Below, one piece after another: positions 18,947-27,039 of a stretch of DNA of 64,000 bases. Origin of the DNA: DASQZK01 sp963771005 (GTDB lineage: Bacteria > Bacteroidota > Bacteroidia > Bacteroidales > GCA-2748055); assembly GCA_963771005.1 (NCBI GenBank), contig CAVYRO010000002.1, forward strand, positions 1,840,558 to 1,904,557, given 5' to 3'. Position 1 is the first letter of the stretch, and every line of letters starts with the position of its first letter. The notes beneath the pieces are model-generated. The model did not search any database and was not told where the DNA came from. It was given only the letters and a program-made list of their open reading frames with translations. Position numbers and translations under genes: made by a program.

Positions 18947-20899
18947 ATGAATACACGCTCTTATTTTGCCATACTGGCAGGATTACTGCTATTTGCATAT
19001 CAATTGCCAGGTCAGGTCCTGGTCCTGCCCGATGATCCAGGGATAAAATATACCGGGAGAATTGACCTTTCGAACCCGCAAAAACCGGCCTTCGGCTTCT
19101 CGGGCGTGACCATAAATTGTAAATTCTCAGGGACCTCCATAAAAGTCAGGTTCAGCTCGGAGACGACCTCGAACTATTATTTTTACTCGATCGACGAATC
19201 GAAACCCGTGAAAATTAACCTTGCCAAACCGACCACTAATTACCTTTTGTCCGGTTCTCTTGCTGATACCCTGCACCGGCTCACCCTTGTGCGCCTGACC
19301 GAGGCGTTCTTCGGTGCTGATTATTTCGAAGGCATCATCCTGGATAGTGGCGATTCGCTGGCCGAATTTCCGGAATCAAATGGAAAGCTCATCGAATTTT
19401 ACGGCAATTCCATCACCTGTGGGTATGGAAATGAGGCTCCAAACCCGGGAGAGGGTTTTAAAGCGGGACAGGAAAATTTTTATTATTCATATGCATCTGA
19501 TGCATCGAGGATGCTGGATGCCGCTTGCATCGGGATCTGCGTTTCAGGCATCGGCATGTACCGGAATTATGCAGACCCGGTAACAGGCAGTCCGGATAAT
19601 ATGCTGACAAAATACGACCGTATTCTGTATTTCAATAACAACAAAAAATGGGATTTTACGGGCTATACTCCAGATGTGGTGTGCATCAACCTGGGCACGA
19701 ACGATACAAGCAACGGCCTGTTCGACGCAGCCATCTTTACGGATTCCTGCCGGTCATTACTGATGAAGCTCCGGAGCCATTACCCCGAGGCACGTATTGT
19801 GTACCTGACAGGTCCCATGATGAATGCAACCGATACGAAAAAGATCACTGATGCCGTCCAGGGCGTATTTGACGAAATGAATGATCCGAACCTCAGCCTG
19901 TTTCATATGTCGATGCAGACCGGCGAATATGGTTACGGGGGCGACTATCACCCCACGATAGAACAACATTGGAAGAATGCGATGGAACTGGCAGAATATC
20001 TGAAAGGATTGACAGGATGGGCAACCGCACCCTATTTCGTAAGCGCCGCCGTTGCCGTTGACGGTAAGTCCCTTTTAGTCGGGGCATCAGAACCCCTGAT
20101 TAATGCCATAAAGGTCAGCGGCGTTCAAGTCCTGGCGGATGGTAAGCCTGTAGGATGTGAATCAGCCCGATTGTCAGGTGATGATGACCAGACGTTTGTC
20201 ATTGCGCTTTCAACCCGGATACGTGAAGGACAGGATGTTACTGTCAGCTACAGGAACGGTGAGATCAGGAGTTTAAAGCAGGTACGGTTGCTTCCTTTCT
20301 ATGGAAAATTAGTCTCAAATCCGGTTATGGAGACGCAAATTCTTTCCGCGGCTGTTCATAGCGAAGGGAATCACATTTCCATCCTGTTTAACAAGAGAAT
20401 TACCGAAGTCCGGCCGGACAGTTTCTCCCTTATTGTGGATGGTGAAGTATTAACATCTTTGTCAACCGTTGCCTTCACGAAAATTGATCGTGAAGTCGTC
20501 ATGACTTTCGATGACAAAATCTCAGATGACCAAACCATATACTTAAAATTACATAGTGGTGCCGTCACTGGTTCTGACGGAATAGTGAACGAGGACATCA
20601 ATAATTTCCCGGTGACAAACAATTCTCTGATCACCGGTAGCCGCAGATACAAATCTTCCGATGCTTTCGTTGTATTTCCCAATCCTTCCGGTGACAGGTT
20701 TACCTTGTCAGGCGGTAAAACCGTTTCCATAAACCGGATCGAACTCTATGACGGAAACGGGAGGCTGGTGACCAGGTACACGGTCAATCCGCAAGGAAGT
20801 TATGATATGACCGGATTGGCGGATGGAATATATTTTTGCAGGATCTGGTTGAAGAAAGAGCAGCGTCAGTCTGTCACTTTGAAGATTATTAAAAGATGA
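18947..20899 (+). CDS. Secreted SGNH/CE2-like carbohydrate esterase with T9SS signal
   Basis: From the ATG at 18947 (about 650 residues) there is a good signal peptide (MNTRSYFAILAGLLLFAY). A jelly-roll domain of about 110 residues follows, then an SGNH hydrolase domain: block I FYGNSITCGYG (nucleophile Ser), block III NLGTNDTS, and block V GGDYHPT with the catalytic His. Jelly roll plus SGNH is the layout of family CE2 acetyl esterases, which deacetylate plant xylans and glucomannans. The C-terminal 75 residues are a type IX secretion sorting domain (VFPNPSGDRFTL, IELYDGNGRLV, GLADGIYFCRI, KIIK). An upstream in-frame ATG at 18854 would bury the signal peptide. Substrate is inferred from family only. 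Confidence 0.85.
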   Translation: MNTRSYFAILAGLLLFAYQLPGQVLVLPDDPGIKYTGRIDLSNPQKPAFGFSGVTINCKFSGTSIKVRFSSETTSNYYFYSIDESKPVKINLAKPTTNYLLSGSLADTLHRLTLVRLTEAFFGADYFEGIILDSGDSLAEFPESNGKLIEFYGNSITCGYGNEAPNPGEGFKAGQENFYYSYASDASRMLDAACIGICVSGIGMYRNYADPVTGSPDNMLTKYDRILYFNNNKKWDFTGYTPDVVCINLGTNDTSNGLFDAAIFTDSCRSLLMKLRSHYPEARIVYLTGPMMNATDTKKITDAVQGVFDEMNDPNLSLFHMSMQTGEYGYGGDYHPTIEQHWKNAMELAEYLKGLTGWATAPYFVSAAVAVDGKSLLVGASEPLINAIKVSGVQVLADGKPVGCESARLSGDDDQTFVIALSTRIREGQDVTVSYRNGEIRSLKQVRLLPFYGKLVSNPVMETQILSAAVHSEGNHISILFNKRITEVRPDSFSLIVDGEVLTSLSTVAFTKIDREVVMTFDDKISDDQTIYLKLHSGAVTGSDGIVNEDINNFPVTNNSLITGSRRYKSSDAFVVFPNPSGDRFTLSGGKTVSINRIELYDGNGRLVTRYTVNPQGSYDMTGLADGIYFCRIWLKKEQRQSVTLKIIKR

Positions 20900-20938
20900 G
20901 GGTAAATCAGGCGGATTTCGCAGTTTTTCTTCATTTAT

Positions 20939-21253
20939 TCATCTCTGAAAAAGTACGATCCCAACCCTTTCTATATGTTTTACCAATTCATATTCATGGA
21001 TATGTTCAAAAATGATCAATTCGATCTTGTAAGGTAAGGCTAAATCATCGAATTTTATTTTAGCATTCAGAATATCATCCAGCCTGAGATGAGTACCATA
21101 AATGGCGATATCAATGTCAGAACCGTTCCGCTGATTGCCTTTCGCCCTGGAACCAAATAAGACAACTCTCTCAATTTTAGGATTCGATTTCAGGATCGAT
21201 ATGATTGACCCGATATCACTCTCAAGTAGCCCGTATTTTCTATGTTCATTCAT
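20939..21253 (-). CDS. MNT-family nucleotidyltransferase (antitoxin of HEPN-MNT pair)
   Basis: A 104-residue minimal nucleotidyltransferase. The diagnostic motif GS-X10-DXD is present (VLFGSRAKG..GSDIDIAI, about residues 32-50). Proteins of this class pair with a HEPN ribonuclease and inactivate it by adding AMP to a tyrosine. The start codon lies inside the last codons of the HEPN gene (8-bp overlap), a typical coupled toxin-antitoxin layout with the toxin first. It converges on the esterase gene ending at 20899. Confidence 0.85.
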   Translation of the reverse strand: MNEHRKYGLLESDIGSIISILKSNPKIERVVLFGSRAKGNQRNGSDIDIAIYGTHLRLDDILNAKIKFDDLALPYKIELIIFEHIHEYELVKHIERVGIVLFQR

Positions 21254-21683
21254 TGGTTAACGAACCTTGTTTATCATACCTCTCCTTTTCGAGTTTCTCT
21301 TTCAGATTTTCAAAGAGTCCAAAGTACTCAGCTCTGATCTTTTCAACAACCTCTTCTGCAGTTTCCTCATTATATGTATGGCTTGTTAAATTTCTGGTGA
21401 TATGCATACGCATCCAGGCTTCACCATCCAAAATGTACCCATCCCGGAAACTTTGTTCAATCACAGGTTTTGGACCGGCAATATTTACGTATCCCTTATC
21501 TTCCAATAAATCCTGAAGCGTTTTCCAGCTCAATTCATAAGTGTATTCAAATGCCTTTATCAATCCCTGCTCTTCCAATTTATTTAAATTCTTTGTGGCG
21601 ATGAACCCTTTAAGTTGATTAAAAGCTTTCATAAAATTACTAAACCTTTGATGCCATCGAATATCCTGACTTTCTTTATTCAT
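21246..21683 (-). CDS. HEPN toxin (HI0074-like) of MNT-HEPN pair
   Basis: A 145-residue helical protein of the nucleotidyltransferase substrate-binding/HEPN family. The key segment is TRNLTSHTYNE, which fits the R-X4-H-X-Y motif: Arg and His form the RNase site and the Tyr is the residue AMPylated by the partner. YELSWKTLQDLLEDKGY and GYILDGEAWMRM are also family features. The gene is upstream of and overlaps its MNT partner. Such pairs act as toxin-antitoxin modules for plasmid or genome maintenance or phage defence; which role applies here is unknown. Confidence 0.85.
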   Translation of the reverse strand: MNKESQDIRWHQRFSNFMKAFNQLKGFIATKNLNKLEEQGLIKAFEYTYELSWKTLQDLLEDKGYVNIAGPKPVIEQSFRDGYILDGEAWMRMHITRNLTSHTYNEETAEEVVEKIRAEYFGLFENLKEKLEKERYDKQGSLTNE

Positions 21684-21888
21684 TTCCTATATCATTTTTG
21701 TAAAGGTAATACAAAGTGTACAAATTATCCGAAATCACCAGCTTGCTGCAAAGATGTAAGTTTTCATTCCTTCACCAGGCTAATCCCCGAACCGGTCATT
21801 AAGAGGATGACATTCATGGATTTGTAAGAATAAATGTAATTAAAGACAAACTTATCCGTTATTTTTGCAGTGCCAGGAAAGGTGTATC

Positions 21889-22302
21889 ATGATTAAATAC
21901 AAAAGCATGGGACCACAAATTATTCCACCCCCCGGCAATTTGAAAAATTATGTTCGTTACTTCCGGATACCTGCCCTTGAGGATACCGGCGACGAAAGAA
22001 CATTGCAAGCTCTCTCCGACCCTTATCCCGGGTTTGATTTTCGAGATGTTCACGGCCACAGTCATATCAAAACAGATAACAGGCCGGACACTTCCCATAT
22101 TTTTCTGACCGCCCTGGATAGCCGCTCCCAAACTTTTACCATCCATAGCGCCTACTCCCACACAGGGATATGTTCCTACCCTCATGCCTTGAACTGCTTC
22201 TGCAATATCGAGGCATCCGGGCGGGCCAACCCGGTTTATTCTCTTGTGTTTTACATTCCACCTTTCATTAGCGATCAGCTCTATGAATATATTAGACAAT
22301 AA
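21889..22302 (+). pseudogene. Truncated AraC-family regulator: sensor domain only
   Basis: About 137 residues match the N-terminal ligand domain (DUF6597-like) of Bacteroidota AraC regulators: IIPPPGNLKNYVRYF at the start, then SQTFTIHSAYSHTG, SYPHALNCFCNIEAS and FISDQLYEYI. The protein stops right after this domain, so the two AraC helix-turn-helix motifs (normally another 110-130 residues) are absent. Its last 20 bases overlap the start of the SDR gene in another frame. This looks like a deletion that removed the DNA-binding half and joined the remnant to the SDR gene. A functional stand-alone sensor domain cannot be excluded. The middle, around DPYPGFDF, is weakly conserved. Confidence 0.65.
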
Positions 22303-23035
22303 AATTGCTCTGGTAACCGGGAGCAGTCGTGGTATAGGAAAAGCCATTGCCTTAAAACTGGGGCAGATGGGAGCCACCGTCTTTATTCACTATGCACACA
22401 GTGAGGAAAAGGCCGCCGCCACACAAAAGGCTGTTTCCGGTGAAGGCGGGAAGGCGGAACTTGTGAAAGGCGATTTTTCCACGATGGAGGGTGTCAGAAA
22501 CCTGCTCCGGAAGGTCGATGAACGACTGGACGGTCGCGGGCTGGATATCCTGGTGAACAATGCAGGTATCCCCCACCCTGCCGGAAATAAAGAGATCAAT
22601 GAGGAGCAATTTGACCGGCTCGTGCAGGTCAATTTCAAAAGCCCTTTTTTCCTTACGCAACATCTTCTGGATAAGCTGAACGACCATGGGCGTATTATCA
22701 ATATCTCGTCCAGGGCATCTAAACATCCGACTCAATATTCGGGAGTTTATGGCATGACGAAAGCCGCCCTTGACAATTTTACCGTACAAATGGCATCGAT
22801 GCTCGGATCACGGAAAATAACGGTCAATTCTGTTGCTGCAGGACCGATCCATACTGACATGAACCGGGAGCAGCTTATGAACGACCAGATCCGTGTCCGG
22901 CTCGAAAACGATGCTGCCATGAAGGGTATCGGTTCTCCCGGTGATATAGCTGGGGTCGTTGCCTTCTTAGCCTCGCCCGATGCGGGATGGATTACGGGGC
23001 AATGGATCGAGGTAAGTGGAGGATTGGGATTGTAG
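22283..23035 (+). CDS. Short-chain dehydrogenase/reductase (SDR)
   Basis: From the ATG at 22283 the product is about 250 residues, the standard SDR length. It has the Rossmann motif TGSSRGIGKA (TGxxxGxG), NNAG at about residue 88, a catalytic Ser in INISSRASK, YGMTKAA carrying the YxxxK catalytic pair, and a C-terminal GQWIEVSGGLGL. Classical SDRs of this group reduce ketones or 3-oxoacyl groups using NAD(P)H. An in-frame ATG at 22244 would add 13 non-homologous residues inside the AraC remnant. The stop codon merges into an 8-bp tandem repeat. Substrate unknown. Confidence 0.88.
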   Translation: MNILDNKIALVTGSSRGIGKAIALKLGQMGATVFIHYAHSEEKAAATQKAVSGEGGKAELVKGDFSTMEGVRNLLRKVDERLDGRGLDILVNNAGIPHPAGNKEINEEQFDRLVQVNFKSPFFLTQHLLDKLNDHGRIINISSRASKHPTQYSGVYGMTKAALDNFTVQMASMLGSRKITVNSVAAGPIHTDMNREQLMNDQIRVRLENDAAMKGIGSPGDIAGVVAFLASPDAGWITGQWIEVSGGLGL

Positions 23036-23169
23036 AGTTATGGAGTTATGAGGTTATGAGGTTATGGAGTTATGGAGTTATGGAGTTATGAGAGTTATGA
23101 AGTTATGAGGTTATGGAGTTATGGTAGGTTATGAGGTTAGTGAGATTAGGAGGTTAGGAGGTTATGAAG
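23035..23169. repeat. AGTTATGG tandem repeat array 1
   Basis: Imperfect tandem copies of an 8-bp unit (AGTTATGG with AGGTTATG variants) begin at the last base of the SDR stop codon and run about 135 bp. The same unit forms a cleaner array at 23571-23652. The two arrays bracket one small membrane protein gene. Confidence 0.85.
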
Positions 23170-23217
23170 TTTGTTTGATACGCAAAATTTTTAAAACATC
23201 ATATAACTATTTTAGCT

Positions 23218-23550
23218 ATGATCCGGATATTTTTAATTCTAGAGTCGATCCTGTTTGTTTCGGCAGCGCTGTTGCATTTTGGATTCTTCGTCAAAGGCCA
23301 TGAACATGCAAAGGCGCGAATCGCTGAATCTATTATTGCTTTGGTTTTACTGGCCGGACTGATCTATACCTTCATTAGGCCCGATAACCTGCAAACGGCA
23401 GCGCTGACTGTCCAGGGATTTGCACTTTTTGGAACCCTGGTCGGTATATTCACCATTATTGTGGGCATAGGTCCCCGGACAAGAATGGACATTATGCTGC
23501 ATATTACGATGATTTTGCTTTTGACCGGGGGTATCTTGCTTGCCACCTGA
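23218..23550 (+). CDS. Small four-helix membrane protein, unknown function
   Basis: A 110-residue very hydrophobic protein with four predicted membrane segments (about 4-24, 36-54, 62-82 and 88-108) joined by short loops. The first loop contains HEHAKARIAES and the third is PRTRMD. I do not recognise a characterised family; similar small integral membrane proteins are common in Bacteroidota as conserved hypotheticals. It is flanked on both sides by AGTTATGG tandem arrays, which suggests it moved or was duplicated together with them. Promoter and partner are not evident. Confidence 0.7.
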   Translation: MIRIFLILESILFVSAALLHFGFFVKGHEHAKARIAESIIALVLLAGLIYTFIRPDNLQTAALTVQGFALFGTLVGIFTIIVGIGPRTRMDIMLHITMILLLTGGILLAT

Positions 23551-23570
23551 GGGGATTTGTTTGGAGTGGT

Positions 23571-23652
23571 GAAGTTATGAAGTTATGGAGTTATGGAGTT
23601 ATGGAGTTATGGAGTTATGGAGTTATGGAGTTATGGAGTTATGGAGTTATGG
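23571..23652. repeat. AGTTATGG tandem repeat array 2
   Basis: About nine near-perfect copies of the 8-bp unit AGTTATGG. Because 8 is not a multiple of 3, an open frame through it reads as an 8-residue peptide repeat, but this is an artefact of the array. It ends about 18 bp before the ATG of the NTF2-like gene and could place a variable number of repeats in its promoter or leader. Confidence 0.9.
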
Positions 23653-23670
23653 ACTGGATTAAATGAAACT

Positions 23671-24065
23671 ATGGATAAAAAAACAGAATTGCCTGGTCTG
23701 GTCAGGGATTGGACGAAGGCAGAGAAATCAGCTGATTCCAGCCGGTTACAGGAATTATTGACTGAAGATTTTCAGGTATAGGCCCATTGGGGTTTGTACT
23801 CAATAAATCGCAATGGGTGAACCGGTTTTCGCGCGGATTCAGTTATGAAAAGCTGGATGTCAGGGATATTGATCTGAAAATACATGAGCATGCTGCCGTT
23901 GTAGTGGCACGCCAGGAGCAAAAGGCCACCTACCAGGGAAATCAATCCGATGGGGAATTCAGGATCTCGCAGACCTGGCTCGAGGAGAATGGCGACTGGC
24001 ACATGGCCAATTTACAGCTGAGCACGATCAATGCCAATATTCCGGAGCAGCCACAGAGCCGGTAG
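23671..24065 (+). pseudogene. NTF2/SnoaL-like (DUF4440) protein, one frameshift
   Basis: Joined across one frame change the product is about 131 residues: LVRDWTKAEKSADSSRLQELLTEDF, then GIGPLGFVLNKSQWVNRF, and a C-terminal ISQTWLEENGDWHMANLQ. These are the usual motifs of the SnoaL/DUF4440 branch of the NTF2-like fold. The first frame (from the ATG at 23671) stops at TAG about 23780, and the second opens across the same point. Restoring one base near CAGGTATAGG gives the family-typical FxGIGPLGF. The break is either a recent mutation or a base error. Small-molecule binding or catalysis is unassigned. Confidence 0.65.
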
Positions 24066-24130
24066 TTCACCTGTACGCAGCCCAATAGCAGGCCGAACGT
24101 TGATCTGTATCAAAAAACAAAGAAAACCAA

Positions 24131-24193
24131 ATGAGTAAATTAATGGTCGGGGCAGAAATTTCGCTGTATGGAGTCGTCAATGATCCCGATATC
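24131..24193 (+). pseudogene. Remnant of a DHFR-family (RibD-like) N terminus
   Basis: The first 20 or so residues, MSKLMVGAEISLYGVVNDPD, fit the N-terminal strand and loop of small RibD C-terminal/DHFR-like reductases (typical form LVVSEFxSLDGVxxDP). The frame then degenerates into AT-rich, Phe-rich sequence. It precedes an intact protein of the same family, so it may be the scar of a tandem duplicate or of an insertion into an earlier gene start. Confidence 0.4.
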
Positions 24194-24213
24194 TGGGTTG
24201 AGATACCGGGTGC

Positions 24214-24300
24214 TTTATGTAATGCAATACAATTTTTTTTCAAATTTTTTGTATCTCAATACATAAAATTTTGTGTTTTTATGTATTGTAATACAATTTA
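24214..24300. promoter_or_regulatory. AT-rich direct and inverted repeats upstream of DHFR-family gene
   Basis: Two 22-bp direct repeats with two mismatches (TTTATGTA-TG-AATACAATTT at 24214-24235 and 24278-24299) flank the complement CAATACATAAA (24257-24267), which pairs perfectly with TTTATGTATTG (24278-24288). The near-palindrome TGTATTGTAATACA resembles operators of YtrA-type GntR repressors. It lies about 80 bp before the DHFR-family start, so promoter/operator use is plausible but unproven. Confidence 0.45.
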
Positions 24301-24378
24301 TTGGACTTTTTGAAAAAGGACTTGCAGTGATTTCAAGTGTATGTTAGCCTGAAGTTCAATACCGATATACCTAAAACG

Positions 24379-25050
24379 ATGGCAGACAATTCCATAAATT
24401 CCGGGAATGAGAGGGACAGCAAAGTCCCTATCCGGAGATGTAAGCTGGTAGCTGTTGAGCATCTGACGCTGGATGGAGTATACCAGGGTCCGGGGCGGCC
24501 GGATGAGGATATGCGAGATGGCTTTAAGTATGGTGGCTGGGCCGTTGCGGGGATGGATCCCCGAATGCAGGAAGTCATCAGCAAACATATGAGCAGCGGA
24601 TGGTCACTCCTTGCCGGGAGGACAACCTATGAGCAATTTTATGCTCACTGGCCTAAACAGCCTGAGCCAAATCCTATGGGCAAAGCACTGACCAACGTCC
24701 AAAAGTTCGTAGCTTCTTACAACCCCGATATCGGGCTTCCCTGGCAAAATTCCACATTGCTAGCAGGTGATATCAACGATTCAGTCGCCAGACTTAAAAA
24801 AGAGCATGATAAGACCCTTGTCATTTTCGGCAGTGGCGTACTCTTACGGGCATTAATGAAAGCCGGTCTTATCGAGGAGCTTCTCCTGATGATCCACCCA
24901 TTGGTGCTTGGCAAAGGCAGGCATCTCTTTACGGAAGAAAATCCATTCACGAAACTCAGGTTAACCGACTCAGAAACTACAGGTACGGGAGTTATTATCG
25001 CGACGTACAAAAATGAGCCGAAACAACCTAAAACAGGAAGAATTTGGTGA
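24379..25050 (+). CDS. Dihydrofolate reductase family (RibD C-terminal-like) protein
   Basis: About 223 residues from the ATG at 24379 (an upstream in-frame ATG at 24337 is possible). The motifs are VAVEHLTLDGVYQGPG, LLAGRTTYEQF, LVIFGSGVLLRALMKAGLIEEL and IHPLVLGKGRHLF, all typical of the RibD C-terminal/DHFR-like family in many Bacteroidota and Actinobacteria. These are NADPH-binding reductases of mostly unknown substrate and are not the essential FolA. A remnant of a related N terminus sits just upstream. The gene is followed by low-complexity intergenic repeats. Confidence 0.82.
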   Translation: MADNSINSGNERDSKVPIRRCKLVAVEHLTLDGVYQGPGRPDEDMRDGFKYGGWAVAGMDPRMQEVISKHMSSGWSLLAGRTTYEQFYAHWPKQPEPNPMGKALTNVQKFVASYNPDIGLPWQNSTLLAGDINDSVARLKKEHDKTLVIFGSGVLLRALMKAGLIEELLLMIHPLVLGKGRHLFTEENPFTKLRLTDSETTGTGVIIATYKNEPKQPKTGRIW

Positions 25051-25384
25051 TTTGGTGAAGAGGAAAAGGAAAAGTGAAAAGGAAGAGGAAGAGGAACACG
25101 GATTTGACGGATTTGTGCGGATTCCGATGGCATCGAACGGATGAAGATTATTTGGTGATATGGTGATTTGGTGAAGTAGAAGAGGAAGAGGAACACGGAT
25201 TTGACGGATTTGTCCGGATAATCACGGAGCTAATCTGTGATAATCTGTGTAATCTGTGGTTAAACTTCCTGAAACCATTTCAAACCATATCAAACCATAT
25301 CAAACCATTCCATCCGCGATCATCCGTCAAAATCCGTTTCAATCCGCGTTCCTCTTCTTTCAAACCATCTTAAACCATTAAATC
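25051..25384. repeat. Intergenic low-complexity repeats (GAGGAA, CGGATTTGACGGATTT, CAAACCAT)
   Basis: No gene. Purine-rich GAGGAA runs, two copies of AGAGGAACACGGATTTGACG, ATTTGGTGAT repeats and a series of TCAAACCATA units are seen. The same vocabulary, partly in the other orientation, fills 52077-52495. It looks like a family of dispersed intergenic repeats spreading by slippage or recombination, not a CRISPR array, since the spacing is irregular. Confidence 0.75.
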
Positions 25385-25825
25385 TTACGCTCCCACCCTC
25401 TCCAAAAACCAGGTGCCCGTGAAAACCACCTCAAACCTTCTTCCGTCTATATTTTCTATGATTCTATACGTCGAAAAAGTACCCTCAAACCTGCCGGTTT
25501 CCGGGTTGAGTTCACCCTCGTATTCAATATCAGGGTGTTCTTTCTCCTTGTCGATAAGGTAGTTTTGCTGTTCGTCAATCAGCAACAGGTACGGGTATTT
25601 TTTTATAAAACTAATGAACCCGTCCTCCCTGAATCCGCTAATGGTTACCGGTTCCTTAAACAAATCCTTTGTCTCACGTTCAACACAGATGCCTTCAATC
25701 GAAAAATCATCATCTTCTTTCACATCAGCCTCGAAATCAAAGGATTTTCCTTCCCTGGGGCCGTACTCCGGACCTAATGTATATTCACCTTTCCATAGTC
25801 CGCTTACTGAAGAATTACTGCTCAT
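25385..25825 (-). CDS. Conserved hypothetical protein, beta-rich
   Basis: A 146-residue acidic soluble protein without signal peptide or membrane segment. Alternating strands such as GLWKGEYTLGPEYG, FEGTFSTYRI and FEVVFTGTWFLE suggest a small beta barrel or lipocalin-like sheet. I do not recognise the family. The start at 25825 follows directly upstream AT-rich sequence. It lies between repeat-rich intergenic DNA and the Gfo/Idh operon end, and its neighbours give no functional hint. Confidence 0.6.
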   Translation of the reverse strand: MSSNSSVSGLWKGEYTLGPEYGPREGKSFDFEADVKEDDDFSIEGICVERETKDLFKEPVTISGFREDGFISFIKKYPYLLLIDEQQNYLIDKEKEHPDIEYEGELNPETGRFEGTFSTYRIIENIDGRRFEVVFTGTWFLERVGA

Positions 25826-25988
25826 AAACTGAATCGAATTTGGTTATTATTGTAAAATTCCTCCAAAAATACCCATTTTTTTTCCGGACTCACATCCTGA
25901 TTCCGACTTAAAATAAGATCGTCAATAAATACCCGGACATAAACCGGAAGAGAAACCGTATACCACATGTGGTCAACATAGAGTCAGA

Positions 25989-27011
25989 TTATAAGATCAC
26001 TTTCACGGCTTCCCGTTTTTTAGCAGAGAGATATACCGATTCCTGGACCTTCAGACTTTTCAGGTAGTCTTCACCGTTAGTCTCAAAAGGTTCGCCCGAA
26101 ATCATGCAATCGATGAAATGACGTTGTGTTGCATATACACAATCTCCTGCGAATTCAATATTTTGATGTTGATATGGATGATCGGTTTCCGGGGATCCCA
26201 GTTTCTGGATGGTCAACCGGCCGTCACCGTAAAGCCTGATCGATCCTTCCGTACCTTCGACGAGAAATTCACCGAAGGTATAGCGGGGAGAGGGATAGTT
26301 GGGTTCATTGTAGCGGTTTGCATCCCAGTATCCGAGGATCCCGTTTTGGAACCTGAACAGGACACTGGCGGCATCTTCCCCTTTGATAACCGGATTCAAC
26401 TTTCTGAGTATGGCATATACTTCATCTATATCGCCTCCAAGATACCGGTAGGTATCGATGAAGTGTATCCCGTTCTCATAAACCAGGAATCTTGGATAAT
26501 CCCTGAAATAAGGTTGGCGGGGGATATAGGCATTTACACCCCAGCCGTCTCCCATGCGTGAGCGGAAACTCATTGAATGGATCGTACCGGTAACATGCTC
26601 ACGTGTGAGCTTCCTGATCTCTCGGTACCAGGGCTGAAAGCGCCAGTTTTCGTGGATCATGAAACGTACGCCCCGGGTTGATGTATAGTTAACGATCTCC
26701 CGGGCTTCATCGAAGCTTGGGGCAAGAGGTTTCTGACAAATAATGTGGATCCCGCGGTCGGCGGCTTCCCTGCACATCTCGAGATGGCTGTCGGGAGGAG
26801 TGATGATATCAACGATATCTGGTTTTTCCCTGTCGAGCATTTCCAGGTAATCGGTGTAATGCTTTTCGATGCCGCATTCATCCATGATGGATTTTGCCCT
26901 GGAAATATTGCGGTTGCACATGGCAAGCATCCTTACTTCGGGGATCCTGGCCCAGGCCCTGTACTGAAAACCGGCAAAATATCCGGCGCCTATTCCTGCG
27001 ATGGTATACAT
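25989..27011 (-). CDS. Gfo/Idh/MocA family oxidoreductase
   Basis: A 340-residue NAD(P)-dependent dehydrogenase. The N-terminal Rossmann fold opens with TIAGIGAGYFAGFQYRAW. VDIITPPDSHLEMC and IICQKPLAP follow (Lys of the EKP-type motif), and the second domain contains FMIHENWRFQPWYREI and FIDTYRYLGG with the family Asp-His region. It probably oxidises a sugar or sugar acid. It is the last gene of the minus-strand operon beginning with a GntR regulator, 28 bp after the MFS gene, so its substrate is probably imported by that carrier. Confidence 0.88.
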   Translation of the reverse strand: MYTIAGIGAGYFAGFQYRAWARIPEVRMLAMCNRNISRAKSIMDECGIEKHYTDYLEMLDREKPDIVDIITPPDSHLEMCREAADRGIHIICQKPLAPSFDEAREIVNYTSTRGVRFMIHENWRFQPWYREIRKLTREHVTGTIHSMSFRSRMGDGWGVNAYIPRQPYFRDYPRFLVYENGIHFIDTYRYLGGDIDEVYAILRKLNPVIKGEDAASVLFRFQNGILGYWDANRYNEPNYPSPRYTFGEFLVEGTEGSIRLYGDGRLTIQKLGSPETDHPYQHQNIEFAGDCVYATQRHFIDCMISGEPFETNGEDYLKSLKVQESVYLSAKKREAVKVIL

Positions 27012-27039
27012 AAATACTTTTTCGTTTACAACGGGGTTA

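Noticed and set aside
23593..23781. Open frame encoding a repeated MELWSYGV peptide
   Set aside because: The repeat is a by-product of the 8-bp AGTTATGG array; the genuine NTF2-like start is the ATG at 23671 after the array.
25051..25384. Repeated TCAAACCATA units as a CRISPR array
   Set aside because: The units are about 10 bp, irregularly spaced and mixed with purine runs. There are no spacers of uniform length and no cas genes adjacent.
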